Below, piece by piece: positions 1-5,939 of a stretch of DNA of 12,059 nt. The stretch spans positions 845 to 12,903 of the forward strand of contig DPKU01000127.1 in assembly GCA_003542355.1 (NCBI GenBank), given 5' to 3'. The DNA is from Clostridiales bacterium. Its GTDB lineage: Bacteria > Bacillota > Clostridia > Peptostreptococcales > Anaerovoracaceae. Within the stretch, counting starts at the first letter, position 1; each line of letters begins with the position of its first letter. A model generated the notes under the pieces. The model was given only the letters and a program-made list of their open reading frames with translations. It was not told the origin of the DNA and did no database searches. The position numbers and the translations under genes were made by a program.

Positions 1-9
1 ACCAATTAA

Positions 10-21
10 CCAGTTAGCTGG
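10..21. promoter_or_regulatory. Candidate operator upstream of the GntR-ABC operon
   Basis: An imperfect inverted repeat, CCAG-TTAG-CTGG, sits about 20 bases before the TTG start of the GntR regulator gene, inside an AT-rich stretch containing AATTAACCAGTTAG. YtrA-type regulators commonly repress their own operon from a palindrome close to the start, so the position fits. The site is short, the window begins just before it, and the -35/-10 elements are not visible, so this is a positional inference only. Confidence 0.25.
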
Positions 22-40
22 ACAGTGAAGGGGTGAGGAC

Positions 41-427
41 TTGATCCGCTATTTGAACCAAGAGCGACCGATTTTTCTGCAGATCGCAGATATGCTCAAG
101 GACGCCATATTGAGCGGAGCGTATCCTGAGGATTCGCAGATCCCGTCGATCACAGAGTTTTCCGTGGCATACAACATCAATCCTGCTACAGCGTTGAAAG
201 GGGTGAATCTTCTGGTGGAAGAGGGATTGCTCTTTAAAAAGCGAGGCTTGGGCATGTTTGTTGCTTCGGGTGCCAGGAAGCAGTTGATCGGGCAGCGCAA
301 AGAAGGATTTTATCGGGACTACATACAGCCGATGATATGGGAAGCAAAGCATCTGGAGATCACCTCCGGAGAATTGCTGGAGATGACAGAAAGAGGGATG
401 GAAGAACATGGGGATCGAAATCAGTAA
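41..427 (+). CDS. YtrA-like GntR-family transcriptional regulator
   Basis: A small (128 aa) DNA-binding repressor of the GntR family, YtrA subfamily. The N-terminal winged helix-turn-helix covers about residues 5-75: it begins with the typical PIFLQIADMLKDAI stretch and then has IPSITEFSVAYNINPATALK, the usual GntR recognition-helix region, followed by a wing ending in GLGMFV. The remaining ~50 residues form a short helical dimerisation tail, with no large effector-binding domain, which is what defines the YtrA type. The start is a TTG preceded by AAGGGG (28-33) at good spacing; the next in-frame ATG would cut into the HTH. The stop overlaps the next gene by 20 bases, so regulator and ABC transporter are co-transcribed. 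By analogy with Bacillus YtrA it probably represses its own operon and responds to envelope stress; the inducer cannot be read from sequence. Confidence 0.9.
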   Translation: MIRYLNQERPIFLQIADMLKDAILSGAYPEDSQIPSITEFSVAYNINPATALKGVNLLVEEGLLFKKRGLGMFVASGARKQLIGQRKEGFYRDYIQPMIWEAKHLEITSGELLEMTERGMEEHGDRNQ

Positions 428-1295
428 AATATCGAAACGTTTCGGCAGCACCTGCGCACTGCGGGAGGTGGATCTGGAACTGAAGGAGCAAGGCTTGTAT
501 GGATTGCTTGGGAACAACGGCGCCGGGAAGACGACGCTTTTCAACGTGATCACGAACCGGTTATATCCGGACAGCGGCTCTGTGCGCGTGGACGGAGCGG
601 AAACAGCGGACCGGGATGACGTGCTGGGCAAGATCTATATGATGGGAGAAGAAAACTACTATCCCGAGGATATGAAAGTGCGAAAGGCCTTCGAATTGAC
701 AAGCCTGTTTTATCCGGCCTTCGACAAAGCGCGGGCACTGGAATTGTCCAGGCAATTTGGCATTGATACAAAAAAGAAGATCACAAAGCTTTCCACCGGA
801 TACGCGTCGATTTTCAGAATGATCCTGGCCCTGTGCGTAAACACACCGTATCTTTTGCTGGACGAGCCGGTCCTGGGCTTGGATGCCCGGCATCGGGACA
901 TGTTTTACAAGGCATTGATCGAAAAGTTCGCGGAAACGCCTTGCACCGTCGTGATCTCCACGCATCTGATCCAGGAGGTGGCCCATATCATCGGGCACGC
1001 CGTGGTGATCCGGGATGGTGCCATTATCAAGGACGCTCCCACAGAGACACTCCTGGAAGGCTGCTGGAGCATCAGCGGACCCCGGGACAAGGTGGCGGAT
1101 TTTGTGAGAGGGAAGAATGCCGTGGAGGAAAGCATCATAGGCGGTTTGTCCAGCGTTCTTCTGGACGGCCTGGCAGAGGATGTGCCGATACCGGATGGCC
1201 TGGAAAAGCAAAAGGCCACGCTTCAGGATTACTTCATTGCATTGATGGATAAGGAGGAACAACGAGATGAATCTTCGTGCAGCCAGTCTATATAA
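408..1295 (+). CDS. ABC transporter ATP-binding protein (YtrB-like)
   Basis: Cytoplasmic ATPase subunit (295 aa) of an ABC-2 type exporter. Visible motifs are Walker A GNNGAGKT (35-42), a degenerate signature LSTGY (128-132, in place of LSGGQ), Walker B YLLLDEP (148-154), D-loop GLDA (157-160) and the switch histidine in STHL (H186). The Q-loop region (78-88) reads YMMGEENYYPE, with acidic residues where glutamine is usual. Similar deviations (for example LSRG-type signatures) occur in the clostridial YtrB-like subfamily, so this does not mean the protein is inactive. About 85 residues after the nucleotide-binding domain form a C-terminal extension of unknown role. The gene starts inside the regulator gene (20-nt overlap) and ends 29 nt inside the permease gene. 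The exported substrate is unknown; related systems act on peptides, antibiotics or envelope components. Confidence 0.92.
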   Translation: MGIEISKISKRFGSTCALREVDLELKEQGLYGLLGNNGAGKTTLFNVITNRLYPDSGSVRVDGAETADRDDVLGKIYMMGEENYYPEDMKVRKAFELTSLFYPAFDKARALELSRQFGIDTKKKITKLSTGYASIFRMILALCVNTPYLLLDEPVLGLDARHRDMFYKALIEKFAETPCTVVISTHLIQEVAHIIGHAVVIRDGAIIKDAPTETLLEGCWSISGPRDKVADFVRGKNAVEESIIGGLSSVLLDGLAEDVPIPDGLEKQKATLQDYFIALMDKEEQRDESSCSQSI

Positions 1296-2001
1296 ATCAA
1301 AAAATGCGCTAAAAAGTGCCGGGGCTTACTTCATCGTTCTTCTGCTCATTCTCCTGGCGGTGATCGCCATTGCGCGTATCAACGTGTCCAATGGCGGAAG
1401 CTCTTATGTTACGTTTTCCGGCTATACCATCGGAGCCTGGGTCATGATGCTGGTGATGGGGATCACTGCGATCCGGGAGGATCTGCGGTTCTTCATCCAA
1501 AACGGCATCGGTCGCAGGACTGCTTTTGTGACCCAGTGGGTCGCTGCACTGGAGCTTGCAGTGTTGCTCGCTGTGGGCGGACAGCTGTTTCAGTTCCTGG
1601 CCAATGCGATCGCTCAAAGCGTGCCGAACATTAGAATCGGAGAGCTTTACAGCATGCTGTACGCACAGGGCGCGATGTCGCTGTCGCTGTGGCAGCATGT
1701 GGAATCCTTCGTACTTTATCTGGGCTTCCTGCTGATGGCCTATATGGGCGGCATGTTCTTCTCGCTGCTGTTCTACGTTCTGAACAAGACGATGCAGGTC
1801 GTGATCGCCGTGTCGATCCCATTTCTCCTGTTTGTCGGGATTCCGTTTCTGTGGCCCTATTTTTCCGCGCCGCTCACGGCACTCTATCAGTTTTGTTCCG
1901 TGAACTCCTGGAATCTATTGCTGGTGTTCCTGATCATCACGGCGGTGATCGGAGCCGTGAACGGGCTGATCACGCGCAGGATCCATATCCGAGGGCTGTA
2001 A
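1267..2001 (+). CDS. ABC-2 type transporter permease
   Basis: Integral membrane protein (244 aa) that would form the channel for the upstream ATPase. Six hydrophobic segments can be seen at about residues 18-37, 52-69, 91-115, 146-171, 177-199 and 215-236, the usual topology of ABC-2 permeases. The N-terminus is short and basic (cytoplasmic). The segment between the second and third helices carries IREDLRFFIQNGIGRR, which resembles the cytoplasmic coupling helix of this family. The start ATG has a near-perfect AAGGAGG (1251-1257) nine bases upstream, lying within the end of the ATPase gene; the two genes overlap by 29 nt in different frames. It is the last gene of the operon. No specific family name beyond ABC-2-like permease can be assigned, and the substrate is unknown. 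Confidence 0.85.
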   Translation: MNLRAASLYKSKNALKSAGAYFIVLLLILLAVIAIARINVSNGGSSYVTFSGYTIGAWVMMLVMGITAIREDLRFFIQNGIGRRTAFVTQWVAALELAVLLAVGGQLFQFLANAIAQSVPNIRIGELYSMLYAQGAMSLSLWQHVESFVLYLGFLLMAYMGGMFFSLLFYVLNKTMQVVIAVSIPFLLFVGIPFLWPYFSAPLTALYQFCSVNSWNLLLVFLIITAVIGAVNGLITRRIHIRGL

Positions 2002-2015
2002 GGGGCGGCTCTTTG

Positions 2016-2050
2016 GAGTGATAAAGTTCGTAAAGAGAGTGATAAAGTTC
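2016..2050. repeat. 14-bp direct repeat, two copies 21 bp apart
   Basis: GAGTGATAAAGTTC occurs at 2016-2029 and exactly again at 2037-2050, separated by seven bases, so the period is 21 bp (two helical turns). It lies in the 3' spacer between the ABC operon and the terminator hairpin. The function is unknown. The two-turn spacing could suit side-by-side binding of a protein, and repeated motifs of this kind also occur at the ends of some insertion sequences. No transposase gene is nearby. Confidence 0.7.
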
Positions 2051-2071
2051 AAAAGGGGTTATGAATAAAGG

Positions 2072-2096
2072 GAACGGGCCGCGCAGCGGCCCGTTC
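2072..2096. terminator. Bidirectional intrinsic terminator between convergent operons
   Basis: Perfect inverted repeat GAACGGGCC (2072-2080) and GGCCCGTTC (2088-2096). The inner GC pairs extend the stem to 11 bp with a 3-base loop. On the + strand it is followed by TTACGTTGTT; on the - strand by CCTTTATTC. Both tracts are only moderately T-rich, but the stem is very GC-rich. Its place between the convergent stops at 2001 (+) and 2125 (-) fits shared termination of the ABC operon and the sugar operon. Confidence 0.8.
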
Positions 2097-2124
2097 TTAC
2101 GTTGTTCGCATGGATAGGTCAGGA

Positions 2125-2766
2125 TCAGGGCTGTCCATAATAGCCGCGCTCCTGGCTTTCCGCTGCGATCTGTTCTTCGGAAAGCCGCGCCACGGGCCGG
2201 CCCGTGGCCAGGGCTGCCAGATAGCCTTTACAGCCTTCTTCCAGGTAGATGGCAGCCGAGAGCGCCTGGTCCAGGTCTTTCCCGTACGCCATTACGCCGT
2301 GATGCTTCAGGATCACAGCCAGAGATCCGTTGTTGTGCGCTACGGCAGAGATCCCCATCCCCTCGTCGGAGCTGCGGGTAAAAGGCGCAACCGGTACCGT
2401 TCCCTGCAGTTCGTCGATCAGTGTGGTGGTGCAGGCAGGCAATTCGTCTGCTACAAGGCTCAATGCGACTGCATAAGGCTGATGGGTGTGGAGGATCACG
2501 TTGATCTGAGGCATATGCTTAAAAATATAAAGCAGCGCTTTTTGATCACTGGAAGGACGACGGGTTCCTTCTACGATCGTTCCGTCCGGGTCCATCAGCA
2601 CCAAATCTTCCGGAGCCATGGATCCATATCCCATGGCCGAGGGCGTCACCAAAATATTCCCGCAGGGCATCCGGCGGCTTACGTTGCCGCCGCTCCTCAC
2701 GATCAGCCCATGTGCCTCCATGGACAGCGCACAGTCGATCATTTCCTGTCGTTCTGCTTCGTACAT
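2125..2766 (-). CDS. Class II aldolase / L-ribulose-5-phosphate 4-epimerase family protein
   Basis: A cytoplasmic, Zn-dependent enzyme (213 aa) of the AraD/FucA fold. Expected features are present: a phosphate-binding GGNVS (26-30), a second phosphate-site segment PSSD (71-74), metal-binding His93 and His95 in HTH, and a third metal ligand at KHHG (His155/156). The position that is the catalytic Glu of L-fuculose-1-phosphate aldolase (PSSE) is Asp74 here, as in L-ribulose-5-phosphate 4-epimerases, while the length and the rest of the sequence resemble FucA-type proteins. It could therefore epimerise a pentulose phosphate at C4 or cleave a ketose phosphate; sequence alone does not decide. It is the last gene of the operon, only three bases after the epimerase gene, with a weak ribosome site (GGAAAGG) inside that gene, which suggests translational coupling. 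The hairpin at 2072-2096 follows it. Confidence 0.88.
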   Translation of the reverse strand: MYEAERQEMIDCALSMEAHGLIVRSGGNVSRRMPCGNILVTPSAMGYGSMAPEDLVLMDPDGTIVEGTRRPSSDQKALLYIFKHMPQINVILHTHQPYAVALSLVADELPACTTTLIDELQGTVPVAPFTRSSDEGMGISAVAHNNGSLAVILKHHGVMAYGKDLDQALSAAIYLEEGCKGYLAALATGRPVARLSEEQIAAESQERGYYGQP

Positions 2767-2769
2767 GTT

Positions 2770-3426
2770 CTACCTTTCCGCCCGATAGGCCTCGCCCCGG
2801 TCCCGATAGTATTTCCAGGTCGCTGCGGGGTTTGGTTCGCCAAATACGGCTCTGCCCATCACCACCGCATCAGCGCCGGCAATGATCACTTCTCTCAAAT
2901 TGGCATCGTTGATCCCGCCGTCCACCCAGATCGTCGTTTCTTTGGGCAGGATCTTTCGTGCCTGAACGATTTTTTCCAGTACGCCGGGACGGAAGGGCAA
3001 TCCCTCGTGATCGGCTTCCACGCTCACAAGCAGCACGTGGTCCACGTCTCCGGCATAGGGCTCCAGCAGCTGTACCGGTGTCTTCAGGTTCAGCGACAAT
3101 CCGGCTTTGACACCGCGGCGCTTTACGTCGCTCAAAAACAAATTCGGATAGGGCAGCACCTCGATATGGGCACAGAGACGCTGGATCCCCGTCCGGCAGA
3201 GGGTTTCCACATAATCACAGGGATTCATGACCTCCAGATGGACGTCCAGCGGGATGTCCGTATACGAAGCGATGGCTTGTACCGTATCTGTGCCGAAGCT
3301 GATCCCACGCACGAAATTACCGTCATCGATATCGATGTGCAGGTTCTCTATTTTTTGAACTGAATCCAATACCTCGGCCAGTCGGAGCAGATCGGCGGAG
3401 TATATGGACGGACTCACAATAAACAT
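2770..3426 (-). CDS. sgcE: SgcE-like ribulose-phosphate 3-epimerase family protein
   Basis: A TIM-barrel enzyme (218 aa) of the ribulose-phosphate 3-epimerase superfamily. Catalytic and metal-binding positions can be followed: PSI near the N-terminus (5-7), His30 and Asp32 in HIDIDD, His63 in DVHLEV, His87 in AHIEV, and Asp169 in VDGGI, with GRAVF (191-195) closing the phosphate site. Two motifs differ from housekeeping Rpe. HVDVMDG is replaced by HIDIDDG, and the flexible NPGFGGQ loop by EADHEGLPF (137-145). Both differences match what I recall of E. coli SgcE, which makes a dedicated catabolic epimerase more likely than the pentose-phosphate-pathway enzyme. The start ATG has a strong AAAGGAGGA just upstream. 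It lies 33 bases after the kinase gene. The predicted role is C3 epimerisation of a phosphorylated ketose; the substrate is not known. Confidence 0.85.
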   Translation of the reverse strand: MFIVSPSIYSADLLRLAEVLDSVQKIENLHIDIDDGNFVRGISFGTDTVQAIASYTDIPLDVHLEVMNPCDYVETLCRTGIQRLCAHIEVLPYPNLFLSDVKRRGVKAGLSLNLKTPVQLLEPYAGDVDHVLLVSVEADHEGLPFRPGVLEKIVQARKILPKETTIWVDGGINDANLREVIIAGADAVVMGRAVFGEPNPAATWKYYRDRGEAYRAER

Positions 3427-3459
3427 TGATTCCTCCTTTCTTCGATGAGATACGTCGGT

Positions 3460-4962
3460 TTACTGATGAAACACCCGAAGGGCTTCGACCGCCTTGGTGT
3501 AGGTTTCATACTTTTTACGGTAGATCGCGGTGCGTTCCGCCTGCGGCTGATAGATGCGCTCCGTTGCGTACATGCTTTCCACGGCCTGTGCCAGATCGGT
3601 GAAAGCTCCGCATGCCACGCCGGCACCCATGGCAGCGCCTTTTGCCGCCAGCTCGGTCCCCATGGGGATCTCTATGGGCAGATCCAATACGTCCGCCATC
3701 ATCTGAGACCAGACCGGACTGTGGGCCACGCCGCCGGAAAGGCGGGCCAATGTAAACGCCTGTCGGGGCTTCAGTCTGCTCACATGCATGGCGGTGCTGA
3801 AAACCACGCCTTCGTAGACCGCCAGCAGGAGCTGATCCCGTGTATGACTGCCGCTTAGATTGAAAAAAGCGCCGCGTCCGCCCGAAACAGCGGAAGAATC
3901 GTACAGGTAGGGGATAAAGACGACGTCACTCTCTCCCGGATCCATGGCGGCGATCGTGGCATCGCAGGCCTTGTACAAATCGCTGTGCGTGGTTCCCGGT
4001 TCGCCGGTTCCCATCAGCTGGGCCACGAACCAGTCGAAATTCGAAGCTGAGGTGGCCGAAGAGTCTTCGATCAGGTAATGTTTTGGCAGATAGGACAGCG
4101 TCGTCGTATTCCGGTTGAGATCATACTCCTCGTTGGCCGTTTTGCTCAAGTATTGGTTGATGGACCAGGTGCCGGCGATCAGGCACAGCAAACTGTCATC
4201 CAGAATGCCGCTGGCCAGCGCATTGGCGTCGATGTCGAAATATCCGCCTGCTACGGGTATGCCGGCACACAGCCCGGTTTCTGCGGCGGCCGCTTCCGTT
4301 ACATAGCCTGAGATTCCAGTACTGTCAACGAATGCGGGCGCCAGCCCAAAATACTCTTCAATACCCAGTTCCCGGAAGATCTTCGGATCAAAACGCCGAT
4401 CCTTCAGATTGAACAGACACGTCGAAGAGGCTTCGGTGATCTCTGTGGCCATGGCGCCGGTCAGGCAAAAGCGGATCCAGTCCTTGATGCCCAGATATTT
4501 TGCACTCCTGTCCAGGGTTTCTTTCTCGTTGTCACGAAACCAGGGGATCAGCGCTGCGGGCTGAGCCGCCCAGATGGTTTGAAGCGTACGGGGGAAGATA
4601 CGGCGTTGTGCGCCGCTTTCCGCACATTTCCTGACCTGATCAGCGGCCCGGGAGTCGGTGGACACGATGCAGGGGCTGACGGGCGTCCCGTTATGATCCA
4701 CCAGCAGCATGCCGTTTCCGTATCCCGTAAGGCCCACTGCCCGGATCTCCTCGGCCAAAACGCCGGATTTTGCAATGGCTTCCCGGATCGCTTCGGCATT
4801 GGCCTTCCAGACAGCCCGGGCATCCCGCTGCGTAAAGCCGGGGCTGGGCTGATCCATGGACAGCCTGCGCCGGGTGACACATCTCGTGTCGCCGGACGTG
4901 CTGAACACAGCACATTTGATCTCAGAGCCACCGTTGTCGATGCCCAGAAGATAGTCACCCAT
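3460..4962 (-). CDS. FGGY-family carbohydrate kinase (xylulokinase/erythritol-kinase-like)
   Basis: Cytoplasmic ATP-dependent sugar or polyol kinase (500 aa, the normal FGGY length). The N-terminal ATPase-fold motif is LGIDNGGSEIK (6-16). The likely catalytic base is Asp243 in GGYFDIDANALASG (239-252), whose FD arrangement is like that of L-xylulokinase and erythritol kinase. An adenine/phosphate motif LIAGTWS (261-267) follows. The C-terminal FGGY signature is LSGGVAHSPVWSQMMADVL (408-426), then GTELAAKGAAMGAG (435-448). It probably phosphorylates a ketose or polyol after uptake, supplying the phosphorylated substrate to the two downstream epimerase/aldolase-type enzymes. A pentulose such as L-xylulose is a reasonable guess but unproven. 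The ATG is preceded by AAAGGAG; it starts 15 bases after the SgcQ-like gene. The subgroup call rests on a few motifs only. Confidence 0.9.
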   Translation of the reverse strand: MGDYLLGIDNGGSEIKCAVFSTSGDTRCVTRRRLSMDQPSPGFTQRDARAVWKANAEAIREAIAKSGVLAEEIRAVGLTGYGNGMLLVDHNGTPVSPCIVSTDSRAADQVRKCAESGAQRRIFPRTLQTIWAAQPAALIPWFRDNEKETLDRSAKYLGIKDWIRFCLTGAMATEITEASSTCLFNLKDRRFDPKIFRELGIEEYFGLAPAFVDSTGISGYVTEAAAAETGLCAGIPVAGGYFDIDANALASGILDDSLLCLIAGTWSINQYLSKTANEEYDLNRNTTTLSYLPKHYLIEDSSATSASNFDWFVAQLMGTGEPGTTHSDLYKACDATIAAMDPGESDVVFIPYLYDSSAVSGGRGAFFNLSGSHTRDQLLLAVYEGVVFSTAMHVSRLKPRQAFTLARLSGGVAHSPVWSQMMADVLDLPIEIPMGTELAAKGAAMGAGVACGAFTDLAQAVESMYATERIYQPQAERTAIYRKKYETYTKAVEALRVFHQ

Positions 4963-4977
4963 GAGAGCTCCTTTCGC

Positions 4978-5790
4978 CTACAGGGAACTCCGGTAGGATT
5001 TGACTACGTCCATAAAGGCTTTGACGCGGGCTTCATCGATATGCTTGCTGAAATCCCCGTTTTCTTTAAAAGTAGTGCCCACAACTGCTGCGTCGGCATA
5101 CTCCAGCTTCGTTGTGACGGTATCCACACGGCATCCGGTGTTGCACAGCACGACCACGTCCGGCGTGCCGGCCTTGACTTCCCGGATCAGATCGTTGTCC
5201 ACTTCCTGTCCGGCTGCGGAGGCAGAGATGCACAGGCCTGCAGGCGAGGCTTTGAATATGACGGATTTCGCGATATCCACCAGGGGCCGGGCGTCCAGGT
5301 TCCGGTCGGATTCCGGATTGATGAAGTACAGCATTTTTAGCTCATCCAGATGCAGCTCGGCTTTGCGGCGCATCAGCGTGGAAAAATCGTTGTTATAGAG
5401 TCCGCCGTCACCTACATAGACGCCGGAAAAAGTCCCGCGTATGAACTTGGCATCCACAGCGGCAGCCAATTCGATACTGGCCAGTCCGTCGGAAATGCAG
5501 TCCACGCCATAGGGCACAGTCATATCGCTCATCAGTTCGCCGATGACCCGGGCCATGGCGGCCGGTGTTACAAAGGACATATGCCGCTGATAGGGCAGGC
5601 TGAACTCATTGCTGAATATGATGCCGTCTACGCCGCCATTTTGCAGGGCATGCAGGTCTTTCCGAGCCAGCTCCACCACGTGGTTCATGGTGTCCCCTTG
5701 CTTGAACAACGGGTCTCCCGGAAGCGGGTCCAGATGAAGCATCGCAAATATGGGTTTTTTCACCCCAAACATTTTTTCGGTCCAAAGCAT
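4978..5790 (-). CDS. sgcQ: SgcQ/BtpA-family TIM-barrel protein
   Basis: A 270-residue member of the BtpA/SgcQ family, predicted to be a soluble phosphate-binding TIM-barrel protein. Family landmarks are AMLHLDPLPGDP (16-27), ALQNGGVDGIIFSNEFSLPY (48-67), AAMARVIGELMSD (77-89), YGVDCISD (94-101), KFIRGTFSGVY (115-125) and DVVVLCNTG (211-219). The LQNGGVD and FSNEFSLPY blocks are, from memory, almost the same in E. coli SgcQ, so it is assigned there rather than to cyanobacterial BtpA (photosystem I biogenesis). Its biochemical function is not established. I place the start at ATG 5790, nine bases after GGAG (5800-5803); a TTG six bases upstream is too close to that site. It is the first gene of the sugar operon, so its product is probably needed early in, or throughout, the pathway. 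Confidence 0.85.
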   Translation of the reverse strand: MLWTEKMFGVKKPIFAMLHLDPLPGDPLFKQGDTMNHVVELARKDLHALQNGGVDGIIFSNEFSLPYQRHMSFVTPAAMARVIGELMSDMTVPYGVDCISDGLASIELAAAVDAKFIRGTFSGVYVGDGGLYNNDFSTLMRRKAELHLDELKMLYFINPESDRNLDARPLVDIAKSVIFKASPAGLCISASAAGQEVDNDLIREVKAGTPDVVVLCNTGCRVDTVTTKLEYADAAVVGTTFKENGDFSKHIDEARVKAFMDVVKSYRSSL

Positions 5791-5808
5791 AGTCAAATTC
5801 TCCTTTTC

Positions 5809-5833
5809 GTTGATTATATTTGGTTGATTATAT
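5809..5833. repeat. Tandem 11-bp repeat over the sugar promoter, possible operator
   Basis: GTTGATTATAT occurs at 5809-5819 and again at 5823-5833, a 14-bp period. One copy contains the -10 box of the sugar operon and the other covers the predicted start region. That placement is what one would expect of a repressor site, but no regulator gene is linked and the AT-rich repeat could also be a simple duplication. Confidence 0.5.
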
Positions 5834-5855
5834 CACGGGAGGGGAAGGCTTTAAA
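5827..5855 (-). promoter_or_regulatory. Promoter of the sugar operon (extended -10)
   Basis: On the - strand there is an extended -10, TGATATAAT (5827-5835), preceded at a 17-bp spacing by TTTAAA (5850-5855), a four-of-six match to the -35 consensus. Transcription would begin near 5820, leaving a leader of about 30 bases before the ATG at 5790. Confidence 0.7.
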
Positions 5856-5888
5856 GGGCGAGAGCAAAAGTAAAGGGAACAAAGCACT

Positions 5889-5897
5889 TGCTATAAT
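5889..5897 (+). promoter_or_regulatory. Promoter of the Tad pilus operon (extended -10)
   Basis: TGCTATAAT is a perfect -10 with the TGn extension. The -35 position (5869-5874, AGTAAA) is poor, so the promoter would depend on the extended -10 or on an activator. The predicted start is near 5904, giving a leader of about 36 bases before the ATG at 5940. It is divergent from the sugar-operon promoter about 55 bp away. Confidence 0.65.
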
Positions 5898-5939
5898 ATG
5901 TAAAATATGGTAAAATCAACCCATTCGGAGGAGAATGAG

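Noticed and set aside
2002..2124. Possible small gene or riboswitch in the spacer after the ABC permease
   Set aside because: The only short frames are a few codons long. The spacer is explained by a direct repeat and a terminator hairpin, and no aptamer-like fold is apparent.
2110..3363. A 417-codon open frame on the + strand opposite the aldolase and epimerase genes
   Set aside because: It spans two clear genes on the other strand, has a His/Gln/Phe-rich composition without domain features, and has no ribosome binding site at its start.
5791..5796. TTG at 5796 as start of the SgcQ-like gene
   Set aside because: Only three bases separate it from GGAG, whereas ATG 5790 has nine-base spacing and begins like E. 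coli SgcQ (M-x-W).
5907..5939. ATG 5907 as start of tadZ
   Set aside because: It falls within a few bases of the predicted transcription start and has no ribosome binding site, while ATG 5940 has GGAGGAG at ideal spacing.
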